Positions 1 through 11,417 of a stretch of 64,000 nt of DNA are shown in pieces. Source of the DNA: Nelumbo lutea (Eukaryota > Streptophyta > Magnoliopsida > Proteales > Nelumbonaceae); contig JAKGHH010000001.1 of the NCBI GenBank assembly GCA_022828595.1, forward strand, positions 144,727,017 to 144,791,016. Direction: 5' to 3'. A program made the position numbers and the translations under genes. Numbering within the stretch: the stretch's first letter is position 1; every line of letters begins with the position of its first letter. The notes under the pieces were generated by a model. The model did no database searches, was not told the DNA's origin, and worked only from the letters and a program-made list of their open reading frames with translations.

Positions 1-1614
1 GAGCTAGTCGATCCTCAATAGGGGAAAGTTGTCCTTGGAGTAGGCTTTATTTAGGTCAATGAAGTCAATGCAGATTATCCACTCCCCATTGGCCTTCTTC
101 ACCATCACTACGTTGGCCAACCAATCGGGGTATTTCACTTCCCAAATAAAGTCGGCGTCGAGCAACTTCTGTACCTCGTCGGCAATCACTTGTCACCAAT
201 CTATGGCAAAGTTTCTCTTCTTCTACCTGATAGATCAGTAGCGTGGGTCGGCATTCAGACAGTGGGTTATGACTTTGGGGTCGATCCCCGGCATGTCCAT
301 TGTCGACCAAGCAAACACGTCGGCATGATCCTTCAATAATTGCACTAGTTCTTCCCGAAGATGATCTCCTAGAAGAGAGCTAACCTTGACCATCCTCTCC
401 AGGTCTTCATCTTTGAGCAGCACCTAGATGAGGTCTTCGAAAATTTGGCCACACAATGTCTTTACTTCATCCCGTAGATCGTAGGCTTCAGCCAACAATG
501 TGTCTACAGTAGGGTGCAATCCTCGTCGGGAGGTCAGATAGCATTGTTGTGTGGTCCTCTGGTCTCTACGTGCCACCCCTATGCCGTATTGGGTTGGAAA
601 TTTCTTGGCGAGGTGGAAGGTGGAAACCAAGCCCGCAAAGTGTTGAGTGTCAGCCTATCGAGGATGGCGTTGTAAGATGAGGGGGAACAAACTACAATGA
701 AATCTACCATGGTCATTGCAGTGATGTCGCCATCTCCGATTAGAACAGGGAGCGTTATCCTTACCATCGGCATGAGGACTCCTCGGAGAAGCCCATCAGG
801 GGAGTGTTGACAAGGGTGAGGCAGCCTTTGTTGATGTTGAGCTTCTCAAATGCTTCTTTGAAGAGGACGTCAGCTGAAATACCTATGTCAACCAGGATGC
901 GCCTCACCTCAAAGTCGGCTACCTCGGTTGTAATCACCAGAGCATCGTCATGCGGGGTCTACACCCCCTAGAGGTCATCCTCTGTGAAAGTGACCGGGTC
1001 TTTCTGCCTCTTCTTCTATCCTCGGTTGTCGTTCTCACACAATCGTGCATACTTCTTACGCCTCAAGCTGCTCTCTCCTCCAGAGGTAATCCCTCTTGAT
1101 ATTACATGGATGATGTTGGCCAGAGGAGCCCGGGTGGTGGTCGAGCATTCTATGTGTGCGGCTCTTCCTGGGCTGGCTTCTCTTTCTTGTTAATGAATCC
1201 ACCGAGGTACCCACGCCTGTTCAGGTCCTCAATGTGGTTGTGGAGGTTCAAGCAGTTGTCTGTGTCATGGTCGTAGTCTCAATGGAACTTGAAATATTTG
1301 TTGCAGTTCCTGTTGTTGCCTTGTGTCTTCATCTTTTCGGGCCACCAGACATGGTTGCGGTCGTGGATCTGCATCAAAACTTCAGACCATGGTGTATTTA
1401 GCGGTGTGAAGTTCCGATAGGTTGGTGGGGGCATCCTCAGTCTGTAGTCGGGCCAATGATCTTGCCTCTTGTAGTCTCGATACGATCTCTTTGTCTTCCT
1501 CTCCTCTATGTCCCTTCTCTTTTTGTCAGGCCTTGCTTCCTCGTCCTGTAGTTGTGCCTAGGCTTCTTTTGCATTGATGTACTTTTGGGCATGGCTTATC
1601 AGCGTGGCTAGTGT
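1..1614 (-). pseudogene. Ty3/gypsy pol: nucleocapsid, protease and start of RT
   Basis: Minus-strand continuation of the same gypsy element. Near 1290-1200 lies a nucleocapsid-like stretch (DYDHDTDNC followed by HIEDLNRRGYLGGFI). At 773-579 is a retropepsin-fold region with an AMTMVDFIVVCSPSSYNAIL motif, the beta-hairpin downstream of the catalytic aspartate in plant elements. At 423-4 is the linker and N-terminal reverse transcriptase, with the YPDWLANVVMVKKANGEW block and DLNKAY. Several frame changes and stops separate these blocks. RT continues past base 1, so palm motifs, RNase H and integrase cannot be assessed. Confidence 0.8.
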
Positions 1615-2745
1615 CTAAGGAGGGTTCTTAGAGATGGAGAAATTAAACAATGAGGGGAAAAGTCCATGTTTTATGGTTATGACGGCCACGAACTGGTTCA
1701 AGTTCCAGACTTGCAGTGCTTCAGTGTTGAATCTCGCCAAGTAGTCTCTGAGATATTTTGTCTTCCTCAGTTCGAAAAGTCTGTGAGCTGCACCAAGAAT
1801 TGGTTCTCCAGCTGCTTCCATGATGCTATAGAGTGCAGGGGAAGAGAGGAGTACCAGGTCAAAGTCGGGTCCTTGAGGGTGGCCAAAAGAGCTTTGCACA
1901 TCAGGCTCTCGGATGACTTGTGTAACACCATATGAGCCTTTAGTGCTTCGATATGGTCACTGGGATCAATATTCTCGTCGTACTTTTTGAACTGAGGTGG
2001 CCGCCACCCTACGAGGGGTATCTTGTCCACAATCTCTTGGATGAAAGGTAGGTCTCTAATGGGTTGGACAGTTGGCTGCGTGGCCTAGTCTATAGGTAGT
2101 GCCGCGCTTCTCTGGACTTGGCTGCACTCCAACTTGGTCAAGCATTGTCGGAGCTCCTGAATCTCTGTGTCCCTGTCATATGGAACCACAACATGCATGG
2201 CCTTCTCTTTGTGCAAGGCAATCTTTCACTGAACTAGATTCAGCGACGAAGACCACCTGGGGTGGCGTTTGCTTGCCAAGCTTTTCTTTGGCGGGGATCC
2301 ATGTAGTCTGACGAGTCCTACTACAATTGTTAGGTTCACGAGAGCGGGCGAAGGAGGCAGACCTTCTTGTTGTACCTTGCTTTCCTTGACCGGACTGCAC
2401 TCCCCTCTTGTCTGACTGACACATTTTGGGGTCCTCTAGGAAAGGATCATCCTTTGTACATGGCGGGGCAACATGGGGGATGGTTTGAGTGGGTAGTGTC
2501 GCGGACCCCAGCGACAAAATCATCTCAAAGATTTTGTCGACCTTTTCTTGCATCGCCTGGAACTGAATGAGGTCAACCGTGGCTTGTGGTTGTGGAGTTT
2601 CGTGGTGTGGGGGGCTATAGCAGTGGGATTCCTGAGATGGGCAACGGCTTGTTGTATGTTCGGAATGATTTCTGGGCATCTTGATTGCTTTCTTGAGTGT
2701 GTGGTAAGAGAGAATTAGGAAAGGCTTTTTGTGTGTTTCCCACAA
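1615..2745 (-). pseudogene. Ty3/gypsy gag (broken)
   Basis: Gag of a gypsy retrotransposon read on the minus strand. The N-terminal part begins at 2745, just inside the 5' LTR, and is a hydrophilic stretch ending near 2176. The capsid core follows at 2030-1615, with MVLHKSSESLMCKALL and LTWYSSLPLHSIASWKQL, the usual Retrotrans_gag pattern of a short helical block followed by W-(Y/F)-x-x-L-P. The core needs a frame change near 1770-1900 (two overlapping reading frames carry it), so the gene is not translatable as one protein. The core pattern recalls the Tat/Retand group of plant gypsy elements; that lineage call is inference. The downstream neighbour is the pol remnant of the same element. 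Confidence 0.8.
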
Positions 2746-2757
2746 ACAATGCCAATC
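2737..2757 (-). other. Primer-binding/leader site of the gypsy element
   Basis: The minus-strand sequence after the LTR end reads GATTGGCATTGTTTGTGGGAA. It resembles the TGGCGCCGTCTGTGGGAA leader of many plant gypsy elements, with mutations in the tRNA-complementary part. Confidence 0.5.
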
Positions 2758-3386
2758 TGATGATGCTCGATCCGAGGTGATGCACTGAGGTCACAGTTAG
2801 ATAATCATCACCTACAAGTCAATAGAAAGTGTGTGATCGGGTCGAGCAATGAGGATATTGGTCTAAGCAAAGTAACAGTATGGGTGCTAGAAGTTCTGAA
2901 TCCCTTACCTTGAGCGGGAGATACCTTTTTATAGCCAAAGGTTCGTGTCTAGATCGGATCGGGCTTCTGAGGCTGTCGGGATGTGGTTAACCGCCAAGGT
3001 CTTCGGGATAGAGTCCTAATCCCCAACGGAGTTGTCCCTATCCTCTCCTATTCTTAGTCGTACTTATCCGCATGACGTGGAGTTGACATGGCTGGGAGGA
3101 TAAGGTGGGGGTTGCGGAAGTAACATAGCCTAGTCATGGACGTGGAGTCGATGTATGCCACGGTGTTGGTAGGGCGATGACGATGTGGCTGAGGTGATTG
3201 GGCAGTGACTGGGCGACCAAGTGGCGTATAAGACCATCTCAACCATGACCCGAACAAACAACTCTCTATCCCAGAGCTGATCTGGGAAGTACAGAAGAAG
3301 GGTATCCCTCACTCATTTTCCTTATTCTTCTCTTTCTTGGGTGGGCATCAAGCATTTTTCAGTACCAAGACAAGACGATTTCAACA
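2758..3386 (-). repeat. 5' LTR of the gypsy element
   Basis: On the minus strand this 629-bp stretch begins TGTTGAAATCGTC at 3386 and ends GCATCATCA at 2758, giving TG...CA ends. A TATA-type box (CTATAAAAAGG on the minus strand, near 2930) lies inside. Immediately downstream is GATTGGCATTGTTTGTGGGAA, a diverged form of the usual plant gypsy primer-binding/leader sequence, and then gag. The partner LTR lies beyond the left edge, so identity and age cannot be measured. Confidence 0.7.
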
Positions 3387-3494
3387 TGTTGGGCTAGAAT
3401 GTTATCTTCTAAGAAACATCTCTAAGATGGATGGGTTAGATATTACTAACTGAGACAATCCTGTGTGCACTATTCTTTAGGGAGTGGCCAATTG

Positions 3495-3853
3495 TAGGGC
3501 TATCAACGGGTTGGGTTCGGATCAGGTCTAGGTAGAAATGAAAAAGAAATACTAAGGAATCAAAATTGAATTTGACCTAATAGGGTTTGTAAAATTTTAG
3601 ACCCATAACCAAATTGATCGATTCTTGAGATATTCAGGGCCTGACCCAATGAACTCAATTACAATAAATCTACTAAAAATATTATATAAAAAATATTAAT
3701 TTATTCAATATATTAAAACCCTATCCCCATGGGGTGGGTCAGAACCAAACCCTGAAACCAACTTGGATCAAAGAATCAAAACCTTAACGGGACCCTATAA
3801 GGTTGAGTCAAGCCAAATTTACCATTGAAATACTAGACCAATTGACATTCCTA
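3495..3853. mobile_element. hAT-like MITE remnant
   Basis: Ends are TAGGGCTATCAA on the left and, reverse-complemented, TAGGAATGTCAA on the right, a hAT-type terminal repeat. The interior has the usual gggttgggttcgg style simple composition. I could not find matching 8-bp flanks, so ends or duplication have decayed. Confidence 0.45.
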
Positions 3854-4419
3854 TAGGATAGCCCATCCCCCTAAACCCCCAACCTTGGTGCAAGTGGGAT
3901 TTGATCCAAGTTTCTACTACATTTAGCAAAAGACCTTACCAACTAGCCAATTGACAATTTACATGAAGAGATTTTGGTTTTGGCAAATGCTAATTAGAGA
4001 ATTTACTTATGCTTTTTAATGATACTGTTTTATTTGAAATACATTATTATTTATCTAATAATTATATTTAGTTTAAAATTTTTATTTATTTTAAGGGACT
4101 ATCTCTTAAAGTATCCCTATTATTCATGAAATTGACAAACTGTATCATTACTATTTAAATATTATCTTGTGGTACCCTTAAGTTCGCTCACACGTGACAT
4201 CACGTCAGTGATAATCATTTTAAAATTCCTAAAATACCTTTATTGTTCATCGCTGCTCTTGAAAGTTGCAGCTGTGGTCGTGATTTTGAAATCATCTTAT
4301 AGCCGACGGCGGCCACTGCAACTTCCGAAGGGCAAAAATTTGGTGAGAAAGAGGTGAAGAAAGTCGAAGGAGCTACCGCTGCTGCAACAGCAGTGACAAA
4401 ACAGAAAACAGAGATAAAA

Positions 4420-5870
4420 TGAAGGGAAGAGAAGAAAAAGAAGGAGAAGAGAGAGAGAGCGAATCGATCCGGTAGCTCTCAACAGTGGTGATGGCAGAGG
4501 AAAAAGGAAAAACAAGAGGAACCGGGAAGAAGAGAAGAAGAAGGAGGTCGCTGAGTTCGAATCTGCCGCTGCAACCAGGAAGAGGCTTCAGCTCACTGAG
4601 CTTCTTCATTGATTGGATTCCAGATGGAAGCTCACCTGATAGTTTGTTATTGTGAAGATCGAGCGTGCTCAGCTCACTCAGCTTCACCAATGTCGCAGGT
4701 AGACTTCCGGAAAGTAGATTATATCCACCAGAAAATTCAACAAGATTCCCTAACGATCCAATCTCTTCCGGCATGTTTCCAGTGAACTGATTGTCTGATA
4801 TGAATACAAGTGAAAGATTAGAGGCACCGGAGATCGTCTTAGAGATGCTACCAGAAAAGGCTCAAGCAAAGAGACATGAGGTAGACCCCAAAATGCCGCC
4901 GGGACTTCACCGGATAACTTGTTATTCAACAAACGAACTCTTCGCAAGCTTCGGCATTGACCAAGGCTCTCTGAAATTTTTCCGGATAACGAATTCTGGG
5001 TCAACAGGAGCTGTTCTAGCGCCCCCATGGCACACAAGTTCGTTGGAATTTCACCTAAATCTGACTCACGAGATTAGACTGGGTAAGACAGAGAAATTCC
5101 AGGTTCGTGAAGTTACCGATGTCCGACGGAATTTGACTGGGTGTAAACGGGTTGTAAGCCAGATTAAGCACTCTAAGAGTGAAAATATTTACAAGAACTG
5201 AAGGTATGGTGCCATTGAGGAGATTCCCGATGGGAGCCAGCTCCTCAAGCCTCTGGAATCGTCCAAAGCTCTCCGGAATATCGTCGGAGAAATTGTTTCT
5301 GCTCAGGACGAGGCTACGAAGAGTTGTAAAGTTAGCAAGCATGGTCGGGATTGGACCCACAAGGTAGTTCTCCGAGAGGTCCAAGTGCTGCAGTTTCTCA
5401 CAGGCGAAGATGTCATCGGGGAGAGAGGAGTTGATGTAGTTGTTGGCGAGGGAGGGGTTAGTCAGGTTAGGGAGACGGCAGATGATAGTATGGAAAGGCC
5501 CGACGATGTTGGCATTGGAGAGGTCGACTGAGATGACTGAATAAGTTTCTAAGTCGCATTTGATGCCGCTCCATTCACAGAGAGTGTCATGTCTATTGTT
5601 CCAGTCGGAAAGGGCGCCATCTGGGTCGTCGAAGCCGAGTTTGACTTGTTGAAGATACAGACCTTCCTGGTTCAGAGAGAACCAGAAGCAACAAAAGCAG
5701 AACCATTGTTGTTGTCCCTCGAGACAAGAGAGAAGAAGGTCAGCGAGACAGAGAGAAAGAGGAAGAAGAAGAAGGAGAAGAGAGAGAGTGAATCAATCCG
5801 GCAGCTCTCAACAGTGGCGATGACAGAGGAAAAACGAAAAACAAGAGGAATTGGTTGCAGCGGCGGAAAT
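4420..5870 (+). repeat. Pair of direct repeats flanking the captured fragment
   Basis: A purine-rich segment of about 120 bp occurs at about 4420-4540 and again at about 5745-5870 in the same orientation. Both contain a gaatcnatccggnagctctcaacagtgg core followed by gaggaaaaa-gaaaaacaagaggaa. The captured LRR fragment lies between them. The copies are close but not identical. Confidence 0.75.
4566..5693 (-). pseudogene. Captured LRR receptor-like kinase fragment (HAESA/HSL1-like)
   Basis: Minus-strand fragment of a leucine-rich repeat receptor kinase ectodomain. It starts near 5690 with the LRR N-terminal cap (LNQEGLYLQQVKLGF, then CEWSGIKCD), runs through LRRs with L-x-L-x-x-N-x-L-x-G-x-I-P spacing (DLSENYLVGPIP; NNFSDDIPESFGRFQRLEEL; LNLAYNPFTPSQIP), and after LVSQI near 5055 jumps to a later part of the ectodomain (LCAMGALEQLLL; FWGLPHVSLLE), then PEEIGSLGNLVEFS and LDLHNNKLSGELPSGI, ending near 4570. 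The LRR order and the PHV-LLE block match the HAESA/HSL1 class. Roughly the middle LRRs and the whole transmembrane and kinase parts are missing, and there are frame changes near 5040 and 4760. It sits wholly inside the Mutator-like element, so it is a captured copy, not a host gene. Confidence 0.85.
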
Positions 5871-6612
5871 GAAACAGGGGAAGGAAAAGGGGGAAGAAGA
5901 AGAAGAAGAAAGAATACCAGAAGAAAAAGGGAGAGAAGGTCGATGTGAAGGGGTAGCCGCCGCTGCTCTGTTCTGGGTTCGGAGGATACACAATAAACCT
6001 TTAGTTCAATGCACATCGGAAAGTGGAAGCCACCCAAATTGACCGGAAGGAACAAAAGAAATCATTGATTGATTTACTAGAAATATGCTGTATTTCTATG
6101 CCTAACCTTGGATTTGAAATATGGAAAATAAGAGGAAAAAAACTGACAAATCAAAAGTGAGGAAGACTGGCAGGAAGGCTTGAGAGAGAGAGAGAGGATG
6201 GAGTTGCAGTGGCGATTTATTCCCCACAGCAGCTCACCAGTCTGATAAACGGAAAACCATGTCGTCGAACCAGTTCTTAGTCCCAAAACACAGTTTGCCG
6301 GAAAAAAGGGATCAGGTATATACCGGGACCGCTGCAACTTCCAACAGAAAATCGGGGACTCGTTGAATAGCCCTAGTGAGTAAAGCTTTGAAAAAATTTG
6401 GAAATCAGAGATTTTTCATTGGATTTTATTTTGAAAATTTGATTAATAGTGAAGGGCAAATTAGAAATTCCGTTTCTTTCTATTAGCACTTAACAAGGAT
6501 GAAAATTGTCAAAAAATTGAATGGTACCCAATACCATATATAAACAATAAGGGTATAGTTTGTCAATTTTATAAACAGTAAGGATAATTTAAGAGACTGA
6601 CACTTATTTTAA

Positions 6613-7503
6613 ATAATTAGATCAGATTATATTTATAATTTAAAAGTCTTTACAAGTACTCTTTTATTTAAGTTGGGGAATTGAATTACAAAGATTAATA
6701 TGAGCCCATATCCTTTAGGGTGGATACTTTTTTTTATAAATAGCGATGTGTCTAAAATTAACTCTGAATTAACACTTTTTCTATGGTATGGTAACCATGT
6801 GTTTAAAGTTATTACTTTTTCTAAAAGTGGGTAAATCAAGAAATATTCTATTTGAGAGTGGAAATGTGTGTGTGCGTGTGACTAGACTTTATGCTATGGG
6901 AATGAACTACCACATAACCCCTCTTGTATTGGCACATGTGTCATTTTATGACCCTAAGTCTCACTTCATGACCTCAATTCCCATGAAGTGAGAGGTTGAG
7001 ATTTTTCTATACACTATGATTCTCAAAGGCTAGTATAACCTCAATTCTCAAAGAATAATACACCATTTTTTATATTACAAGAAGAGGTCCATGCATCTTG
7101 TTAAAAAAGATATTCGTGTTTGGTTTAATTTATTAGTTAAATTGGTTGTGGGTGAGCTTACATAGTTCCATATTTAATTTTTTATTTTAAAAGATAAAAA
7201 AAATTGCAAATTCTAAAGGGTTTGTTTTATTGGCAAACACATTATTTACAATAAATAGAAATTTTAAAGGGGTTGGGAAGCAATATGAGAAGGTTGATGT
7301 GGGCAATTGCATTTTAAACATAGTATAGATTTTTTTCCATTTTTTTTGGTAAACTGCACAATGTATAAACCAGAAACGGAAGATACAAAATGCAACCCAT
7401 ATTAAGAGGGTCTATCAGAGTCTCAACGAAATTGGGTAGTTCAAGTAAAAAAGGCCAAACTCTACTAGATCTCTTTTATCTAGATAATGGGAAACTTTGT
7501 TAA
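6613..7503. other. No gene seen; one short perfect hairpin
   Basis: AT-rich sequence without a convincing reading frame. At 6959-6970 and 6982-6993 the 12-mers TCTCACTTCATG and CATGAAGTGAGA form a perfect inverted repeat with an 11-base loop. Nothing else is recognised. Confidence 0.5.
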
Positions 7504-7860
7504 TTATCTCTTTACAAAATAAAAACTAAAAGATATAAACTTTATGGACTCCAGGATGTCTTGACACAGAAATAAAACATCTTTTGTCATTTCACTATTT
7601 CCACTATTTAGAGCTTGGATTAAATTCAGGCAACGACTTTCCACAATGACTTGAGACGCTTGAAGGTCCTTTACCAGATATTTTCCTTTCAAAATGACCA
7701 CAGGTGGGTGACAAAACCAACTTTTTTACCAACATGAGCAGCAATAACCCAGCCTTTATGATTCCTAATTGCTGCCCCAAAACCTGTTTTACCTCCCTCA
7801 ATAAAACTTCTGATCAATACTAAACTTAAGACTCAATTTGGAAAGAATACAAATACAAAT
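7504..7860 (-). pseudogene. RNase H-type (RVT_3) fragment
   Basis: Minus-strand fragment of the RNase H-like domain found at the C-terminus of plant LINEs and related plant proteins. One frame carries LKDLQASQVIVESRCLNLIQALNSG, the conserved E-(S/G)-D-S/C-x-x-(V/L)-(V/I)-x-x-(L/I) strand-helix block (its Asp is Arg here), and an adjacent frame carries the upstream part. At least one frameshift is present. It was probably continuous with the fragment at 8197-8454. Confidence 0.65.
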
Positions 7861-7889
7861 ATGTAGAATGTAAAACCTTGTATTTTATA

Positions 7890-8171
7890 TTAGGGGTGAG
7901 CAAGAAAAATCAAAAAATAGAACCGAATGAAACTAAATCGGTTGGTTCGGTATTTTAAATAAATCAAAGGTATCAATTCGGTTTCAGTTAACCAAAATAG
8001 AAAACCTACAATTAACTAAACCGACCGATATACATACATATATTATGTATATTATAAATATATTTTATACTTTTTATACATTATAAGTTAATAAATATGC
8101 ATTATTATTTATTATTCTGTATGTATTTGCAGTGTACATATTTATATTTATACTCTTTTTAAATTGAGCCT
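7890..8171. mobile_element. hAT-like insertion remnant
   Basis: Begins TTAGGGGTGAGCAAG, a hAT-type end, followed by a ggttcggtttcagttaacc-type low-complexity interior and an AT-rich run, ending near gagcctaat at 8171. It separates the two LINE-like fragments. A similar interior lies at 43,730-43,990 in the opposite orientation. No clear target duplication was found. Confidence 0.4.
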
Positions 8172-8196
8172 AATACATCCAGGCGAATGGGGTCTG

Positions 8197-8454
8197 TCAA
8201 AAAGAGACTGATTCTGAGATCTCATGAACATGGGAAGAAGGATGCCATCCTGGCCAAGAAATCATATTCTTTTCTTTCACCATCCTATTCACATAAATCA
8301 AGGTTAGACAGATCCGAAATAGAGCTTCCAAAAACAAATTTGTTTCTGATATTCCAAATAGCCCAAAGCAGCAAACCTGAGTAAGAGGGAATCTCTTCTT
8401 TTTTGTCCTAAAAGACTTTGCGTCTATCGATCCAGCAACTACAACAATTAGCAA
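8197..8454 (-). pseudogene. LINE zf-RVT-to-RNase H linker fragment
   Basis: Minus-strand remnant containing LLLWAIWNIRNKFVFG in one frame, the conserved (L/W)-W-x-I-W-x-x-R-N-x-x-(V/L)-F helix that follows the zf-RVT zinc domain in plant LINE ORF2. It lies upstream (in the reading direction) of the RNase H fragment at 7504-7860, the normal order. Frameshifts are present. Confidence 0.6.
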
Positions 8455-9035
8455 AATCAGTTAAATGACAAAAACCAAAGAATTACAGCTTAGCACACTT
8501 CAGCATGATCACAAACTAAAAGAGCACAAAGAACAAATTCATCTTCAGTATAGATATGGCATTATGGCAATTTTTATGGTGCCCAAAAAGTACCTAAAAA
8601 CTAAAGTAATCAGAAACCCACACGAATTACCAATTATATCTAGAAGGAGAAGAGAGACCAAGAGTCTTTTCATCTCAATGTTCATGCATGCCACATCCTC
8701 CTCCTGTCTTGTCTTAATTTTTTCGGATAAATTATTCTTTTTAATAAGAACATTTTTTTTTAATTATATACACAAAATTCTAAATGATGATAATGATAGT
8801 AATAATGAATCCAAAAACTTCTATAAATATGTATTTTTATTTTATTTTGTTTTTATATGTTTTTTGCTTTTTATTATTAATTGAATGCATATTGCAAAAT
8901 TCAAATCTGATTACATGAACAATTCATCTAAATATGTGATAATCGGATCGACTTGTGAAGTTTCAAGTATCATTGACAGGTCTACTTATTTGGTTAGATT
9001 CTTCTTTTTATAATATTTTATCTTGTTGGTGTGTG
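8455..9035. other. No gene seen
   Basis: AT-rich DNA. The 139-codon frame at 8465-8884 has no recognisable domain, ends in AT-rich low complexity and is not supported as a gene. Confidence 0.5.
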
Positions 9036-10200
9036 ATTTTTTTATTTATCAAAAAATGTGAGATTTAAATAGAGAGAATTGAATGGTGTGAAAAATAGTA
9101 GTTCAATTTATAATTTAAACATCACAATTAAATAGAGACTAAATTCAAAAATGAGTATTTTAGTCAAAAGAAAGTTTCATAATCTTATTTATATTTTTAA
9201 TAATAATGTAAATATATAATTATAGATGTGTTCAATTTTTTCTATATTTTCTTTCTATTTCTACATAAAAATAATTCTGATATGTCACACTTACTTTTTG
9301 TTCAATATGACAATTGATTAATATTATACATATGCCTGAATGTTTTTTTTTTTTTTTGCAACATATATGTATTTTTATATTTTGTTAATTTTTATTATTT
9401 ATTTATGACATTAAATGTTAATACATTTAACCAAAAAGTTGAAATATTGATCTTTGCCAAATAGTAAAATAATTTCATTTTTTGTTAGTTCTAGAGTATG
9501 TATTTAATTTTAATTATCAATAAAAAATTCTTTTTATTACACTTATTTTTAATTTGATTAATAAAAGTATCATAAATGTGTCTAATTTTTTCTACATTTT
9601 GTAATTTTCTATATTTATTTCTATTTTAAAAATGTTATTACCTCACTATGACTACATAGGTTTATCAATTTGATTTCAATGGTTGAATTGCTTAATCATC
9701 ACTTGGATAAAGAATGTTTGTATTTTTTTAGCAAGTTTTAAAATATATGGGTTTATATTGTTAAAAATATTGACATAGATCTAATTAGTACTATTTATTA
9801 GTGAAAAATAACTTAAATATAGGATTTAATAAGAGAAAATGGTAGTTAATACCTTTAAGTATAAGACTTTAGGGGGTTAAATGAGGTGGAAAGTAATAAT
9901 TGAATTTACATTTTCAACCCTTATAGTTAGAGGTGTAATAAATAGACAAATATGGGCATTTTGATGGCCATCAAAAGTTGGTATTAAAGTTGTAATAAAA
10001 TGACTTTCATGCTCTTTATCAAACAAAGAAATAGAGGATAATTTTAGTCCAAAAACACTTTCACTTTGCATCCGCACTTTTATATATAGTATATATCTTT
10101 CTTCTTTTGTTCATTTATCAGAAAAAGGAAAAATTTAAATAGAGGGAATTGAAGAGGTGAAAAGTAGCAGTTCAATTTACAATTTAAACCTTACAATTAA

Positions 10201-10785
10201 TGTTTTAAAACCATATCAGACCAAATGGTCGAACCGTTTTGGCCCTAAACCGCTATTTTACAAAAAAAAAAGATATTGGAATGGTTAGAGAACTACTAAT
10301 CCGGAAAGTTTCACTATTAAAATGTTCGACCCAATTAATGGTATTCGGTTTGCTCTCAAACTAATTCTAAATTATTTATTTATTTTAAAATTGGAATTAG
10401 AAAATAAAAAATGACAAAAGAAAGTTTCATATCTTAAAATCTTATTCGAATATTCCCTATGGCCAAAATTAGTTAGGATTTTTAGTTATTCCATTTTGAT
10501 TTTGAGTTTTCTCATTTTTGTGATTATTTTTCAGTTGTAATAACAAAAAAAAATTGCAACTCCAATGAAGAAATTGAAAACTTGATGCAAGAGATGAGAA
10601 ATCAAATACCGATCTTATATTAAAATCTGAGACACACCAATGAATCAAATGGTTTGGGATTTGAGAGAGATTTAGAGAGATATAAGAAGAGAGAGCAAGC
10701 GGTGTTGTAGAGATGGTTGAACCGTTGACTCGAAAACCGAAAGCCAAAGCAATTCCATTTTTGGGTTGGTTTTTAAAAACATTGA
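10201..10785. mobile_element. Insertion in copy 2, inverted ends
   Basis: Sequence absent from copy 1. Ends are TGTTTTAAAACC on the left and, reverse-complemented, TGTTTTTAAAAACC on the right. The interior starts with a ggtcgaaccg motif and ends with accgttgactcgaaaaccg, the same style as the elements at 11,831 and 19,914. A matching target duplication is not clear. Confidence 0.5.
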
Positions 10786-11417
10786 TTTTAGTCAAAAGAG
10801 AGTTCCACAATACTATTTATATTTTTAATAGTAGTGTAAATATAGAATTATAGATGTGTTCAATTTCTTCTATATTTGTTTTACATTTTTGTGTAAAAAT
10901 AATTATGATATGTCGCACTTACTTTTTGTTTAATATGATAATTAATTAATATTATACATGTGCATGAATGTTTTTTTTGCAATATTTATGTATTTTTTTA
11001 TTTTTTTATTTTTATATTTTATTAATTATTATTATTTATTTATGACATTAAATGTTAACACATTTGACCCAAGGGTAGAACTATTAATCTTTGTCCAATA
11101 GTAAAATAATTTATGACATCAATTTTTTATTTGATTAATAAAAGTATCATAAATGTGTCTATTTTTTTACATGTTTGTAATTTTCTATATTTATTTCTAT
11201 TTTAAAATTTTTATTACCTAACTATGACTTCATAGGTTTATTAATTTGATTCGAATGGTTGAATTGCTTAGCCATCACTTGGATAAAGAAATTTTTTTAT
11301 TTTTTAGCCAATTTTAAAATGTATGAGTTTATATTGTTAAAAATATTAAGATAGATCTAATTAGTACCACTTATTGGTGAAAAATAACTTAAATATATGA
11401 TTTAATAAGAGAAAATG

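Larger units (their letters stand above)
4095..6603. mobile_element. Mutator-like element carrying a captured gene fragment (Pack-MULE)
   Basis: A 2,509-bp element flanked by an exact 9-bp direct repeat, TTATTTTAA, at 4086-4094 and 6604-6612. The ends are long inverted repeats: left GGGACTATCTCTTAAAG at 4095, right (reverse complement) GTGTCAGTCTCTTAAAT; both continue with an almost identical AAATTGACAAACT block, so the inverted homology runs roughly 80 bp or more. Nine-base duplications plus long terminal repeats are the signature of Mutator-like transposons. No transposase is inside, so it is non-autonomous. It carries LRR receptor kinase exon sequence (separate entry) plus a purine-rich segment that is repeated on both sides of the captured part. 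Confidence 0.85.

Noticed and set aside
5672..6055. Phe/Leu-rich minus-strand frame over the purine-rich block
   Set aside because: Shadow of GA-rich sequence in the MULE; not a membrane protein gene.
8465..8884. 139-codon plus-strand frame
   Set aside because: No domain, AT-rich low-complexity end, no promoter or start context.
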